From assembly GCA_012511845.1 (NCBI GenBank), contig JAAZFF010000085.1:1-16063 (forward strand): a stretch of DNA of 16,063 nucleotides, read 5' to 3'. This stretch comes from Lentisphaerota bacterium. Lineage in GTDB: Bacteria; Verrucomicrobiota; Kiritimatiellia; RFP12; UBA3636. Below are positions 14,628 through 16,063 of this stretch, piece after piece; within the stretch, counting starts at the first letter, position 1; each line of letters starts with the position of its first letter. The notes below the pieces were generated by a model, which saw only the letters and a list, made by a program, of their open reading frames with translations, made no database searches and was not told the DNA's origin. The position numbers were made by a program, and so were the translations under genes.

Positions 14628-15224
14628 TTGCAAAGAAAGCCTACCCCCGCCCGAAGACATTCTTTTAGGTTTCGCGCCCACGACACCTTCTTTATCCGCA
14701 AGGGTTGGCTCGCCAAAGGTGTAAAGCATGTTGCTGCAAACCCCGCCGTTTTTCTTAGACGTGGCGGGGCGAACCCGATGGACACGCTCGGCATCGGCGC
14801 GAACATGGTCAAAGCTCTGCGTTACTGGATGGTGGCTACTGGGATCACCAAAGAAGTAACAAGACGCGAGCAAGAGTTTACCGATTTCGGGAAAAACATT
14901 CGTACTCACGATCCGTATTTCGAGGAACTAGGCACGCTTTGGCTGCTACATTACCGTTTGGCATCGAATCGATCGGATGCGCCAGCGTGGTGGTGGTTTT
15001 ATAACGAATTCCGTCTCAGTGAGTTTTCTCGAGACGATTTCGTGACGCAAATCGACCGATGGCTTCGAATGCAGACAAACGATGAGCAGACACGGGAGGT
15101 GCCAATGCGATCTCTGGAGGATGATTTCGACTGCATCGTCCACACCTACTTGTCGCGCATCAAGGCTAGACCCGAACGCGTCGATCCCGAAAGCAATATA
15201 GACTGCCCGCTAGGTGAACTCTGA
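14628..15224 (+). CDS. DUF4007 (SspB-nickase-type) protein, N-terminal two thirds up to an in-frame UGA
   Basis: 198 residues from TTG 14628, the only start codon after the upstream in-frame TAA (14613). DUF4007 hallmarks: FRAHDTFFIRKGWLAKG (15-31), ANPAVF (37-42), LGIGANMVKALRYW (54-67), DPYFEELGTLWLLHYRLA (95-112), WWWFYNEF (121-128), FDCIVHTY (167-174) and IDCPLGEL (191-198). DUF4007 is, to my knowledge, the domain of SspB, the DNA nickase of the SspBCD phosphorothioation complex. The family normally continues for about another 100 residues after the DCPL-EL motif, and that part is present in the same frame after the TGA at 15222-15224 (next feature). The start lacks a strong ribosome binding site, so translation may depend on the 52-codon frame 17 bases upstream. 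The product as encoded may be truncated and inactive. Confidence 0.85.
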   Translation: MQRKPTPARRHSFRFRAHDTFFIRKGWLAKGVKHVAANPAVFLRRGGANPMDTLGIGANMVKALRYWMVATGITKEVTRREQEFTDFGKNIRTHDPYFEELGTLWLLHYRLASNRSDAPAWWWFYNEFRLSEFSRDDFVTQIDRWLRMQTNDEQTREVPMRSLEDDFDCIVHTYLSRIKARPERVDPESNIDCPLGEL

Positions 15225-15554
15225 CTTATCGATATTGCCAACCGCCGCGAGAAGACGTATAGGAAACTCGCACCCTCCAAAGACGTATTGCCGCCACTGG
15301 TTTTGTTGTCCGTATTGGTTGATCAAGCTAATGGGCAAGACGAAGTGCGCATTGCCGATATCCAGAATGCACCATGCAACGCCGGAAGAATCTTCAATCT
15401 TGACATGATTACGCTCACAGGGCTGCTCTACCAGCTTGAACGGATGAAACTGTTGAAAGTGATTCGAACTGCCGGGTTGGATATTGTTCGGTTCACGGAG
15501 AAGCGGACGTTTGAGGAGTGTGTGGAATTGTATTACGGAGGTCTCGATATATGA
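15225..15554 (+). pseudogene. DUF4007 C-terminal third, separated by one in-frame UGA
   Basis: Exactly in frame with the DUF4007 gene, the sequence after TGA 15222-15224 reads LIDIANRREKTYRKLAPSKD and continues to a TGA at 15552-15554. This gives 109 further codons with no other stop, including a helical LPPLVLLSVLVDQ stretch, GRIFNLDMITLTGLLYQLE and VIRTAGLDIVRFTE. This looks like the winged-helix-like C-terminal part usual for DUF4007 proteins. The joined protein would be 308 codons, a normal family length. As separate protein it has no ATG, only an internal TTG (15288) without a ribosome binding site. Its end overlaps the ATPase start (ATGA), as expected if the full-length gene was once, or still is, translated through. 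Confidence 0.75.
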
Positions 15555-16063
15555 ACCTTCGCGAACTCTTAACGCCTGTTCCCGGCTTTCAAACCTCGAT
15601 CAACCTGGGGTATGACCTGAACGACAAAGAGAAAATCCGTGCGTTTATCCCAACTTCTGCCTCGCTTGAAGTTATTAGCGACATCCTGCTTTCGACCTAC
15701 CCGAAGGCTACGCAGCGCGCACACATGCTAGTTGGCGCTTATGGGCGGGGAAAATCGCACATTGTGCTGGTTCTGCTGGCGTTGTTGCGCATGAGAAACC
15801 AAGGCGGACTGTTTGACACCGTATTGGCAAGATTGCAGGAGCATGATGCTGAAACAGCATGTTTCATAACGGACAATCTCAACGGCAAACGCAAGCTCTT
15901 GCCCATCGTGGTGCGCGGGAGCAGTGCTACCTTGTCTCAGGCTTTTCTAAGTGCGTTGCAGGTTTCCTTGGCGGAGGCAGGTCTGGAACGGCTGCTGCCT
16001 CCGACTCATTTTAAGGCGGCACAGGATGCCATTGAAAAGTGGCGGACCGATTATCCCAGTACC
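15551..16063 (+). CDS. Large P-loop ATPase, N-terminal part (SspC/BrxC-like), cut by window edge
   Basis: Open from ATG 15551, overlapping the previous TGA, to the end of the window: 171 residues with no stop. It starts MNLRELLTPVPGFQTSINLG and has a Walker A motif GAYGRGKSH (62-70, Lys68), followed by a hydrophobic helix (IVLVLLALL) and a core beta strand KLLPIVVRGSS. The N-terminal part before the P-loop and the GxxGxGKSH form fit the very large (about 1000 residues or more) ATPases of BREX (BrxC/PglY) and Ssp/Dpt-type defence operons. As ATPase partner of the SspD-like and DUF4007 proteins it would be SspC-like; the cut prevents a firmer call. Confidence 0.8.
   Translation, partial: MNLRELLTPVPGFQTSINLGYDLNDKEKIRAFIPTSASLEVISDILLSTYPKATQRAHMLVGAYGRGKSHIVLVLLALLRMRNQGGLFDTVLARLQEHDAETACFITDNLNGKRKLLPIVVRGSSATLSQAFLSALQVSLAEAGLERLLPPTHFKAAQDAIEKWRTDYPST

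Noticed and set aside
15222..15224. UGA read as Gly or Trp through an altered genetic code
   Set aside because: TGA is used as a normal stop in thiE, thiM, the AAA ATPase and the SspD-like gene at places fixed by overlaps or family length, so a genome-wide recoding does not fit.
15222..15290. Selenocysteine insertion at the UGA
   Set aside because: I see no convincing bacterial SECIS-type hairpin at the required distance after the UGA, and the family has no known Cys at this place as far as I can recall.
15288..15554. Independent 88-residue gene starting at TTG 15288
   Set aside because: The same frame continues upstream without a break to the DUF4007 stop at 15222, and the peptide looks like the missing DUF4007 C-terminus. 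No ribosome binding site is seen before the TTG.
1..16063. CRISPR array, tRNA, rRNA or an insertion-sequence transposase
   Set aside because: No regularly spaced repeat array, no cloverleaf-like or rRNA sequence, and no DDE or serine/tyrosine recombinase motif was seen on either strand.

Overview
The window reads as an ordinary bacterial chromosome with an accessory defence region at its right end. The best guess for the host is the PVC superphylum, probably Kiritimatiellota, Lentisphaerota or Verrucomicrobiota. This rests on a very large secreted FAD-dependent oxidoreductase with carbohydrate-binding-like modules, a Ca2+-binding DPDxDGDG-type stretch and a 'GRxYTV' C-terminal domain, and on gene borders filled with short dispersed repeats. 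The assignment is an inference from gene style, not from a marker gene.

Left part (1-4478, + strand): the 3' end of an unrecognised gene cut by the window edge, then a repeat-bearing gap with a good promoter, then the 1135-residue exported oxidoreductase. Its 3' end overlaps the convergent thiE gene by 25 bp.

Middle part (4454-9884, - strand), in transcription order: a double-domain membrane glycosyltransferase with its own promoter, translationally coupled (TAATG) to a B12-binding-type radical SAM protein; then a PTS EIIA (PtsN-like) protein; then thiM-thiE (ATGA overlap), which salvage hydroxyethylthiazole and join the thiazole and pyrimidine halves of thiamine. No TPP riboswitch is visible before thiM.

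Region 9885-12278: an AAA+ ATPase of the DUF4143 type, flanked on both sides by dispersed repeats and preceded by three phased operator-like repeats that overlap its probable promoter. The roughly 700 bp to its right is mostly repeat debris without a convincing gene and looks like a boundary.

Right part (12279-16063, + strand): an unknown 100-residue protein, then a tight operon. It encodes a PAPS-reductase/DndC/SspD-like protein with an N-terminal zinc ribbon and a C-terminal double-cluster ferredoxin; an unannotated 52-codon reading frame coupled by ATGA; a DUF4007 (SspB-nickase-type) protein; and the start of a large P-loop ATPase (SspC/BrxC-type) that runs off the window. This set matches the core of an Ssp-type single-strand DNA phosphorothioation defence system, or the related PAPS-reductase-containing BREX type 4.

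The most notable points are in this operon. The DUF4007 gene is interrupted by a single in-frame UGA (15222-15224, followed by C), while its C-terminal part stays perfectly open in the same frame. The SspD-like gene also carries a G8 tract inside its zinc ribbon. Mutation, readthrough and phase variation are all possible explanations. SspA, SspE or PglZ homologues would be expected to the right of the window.
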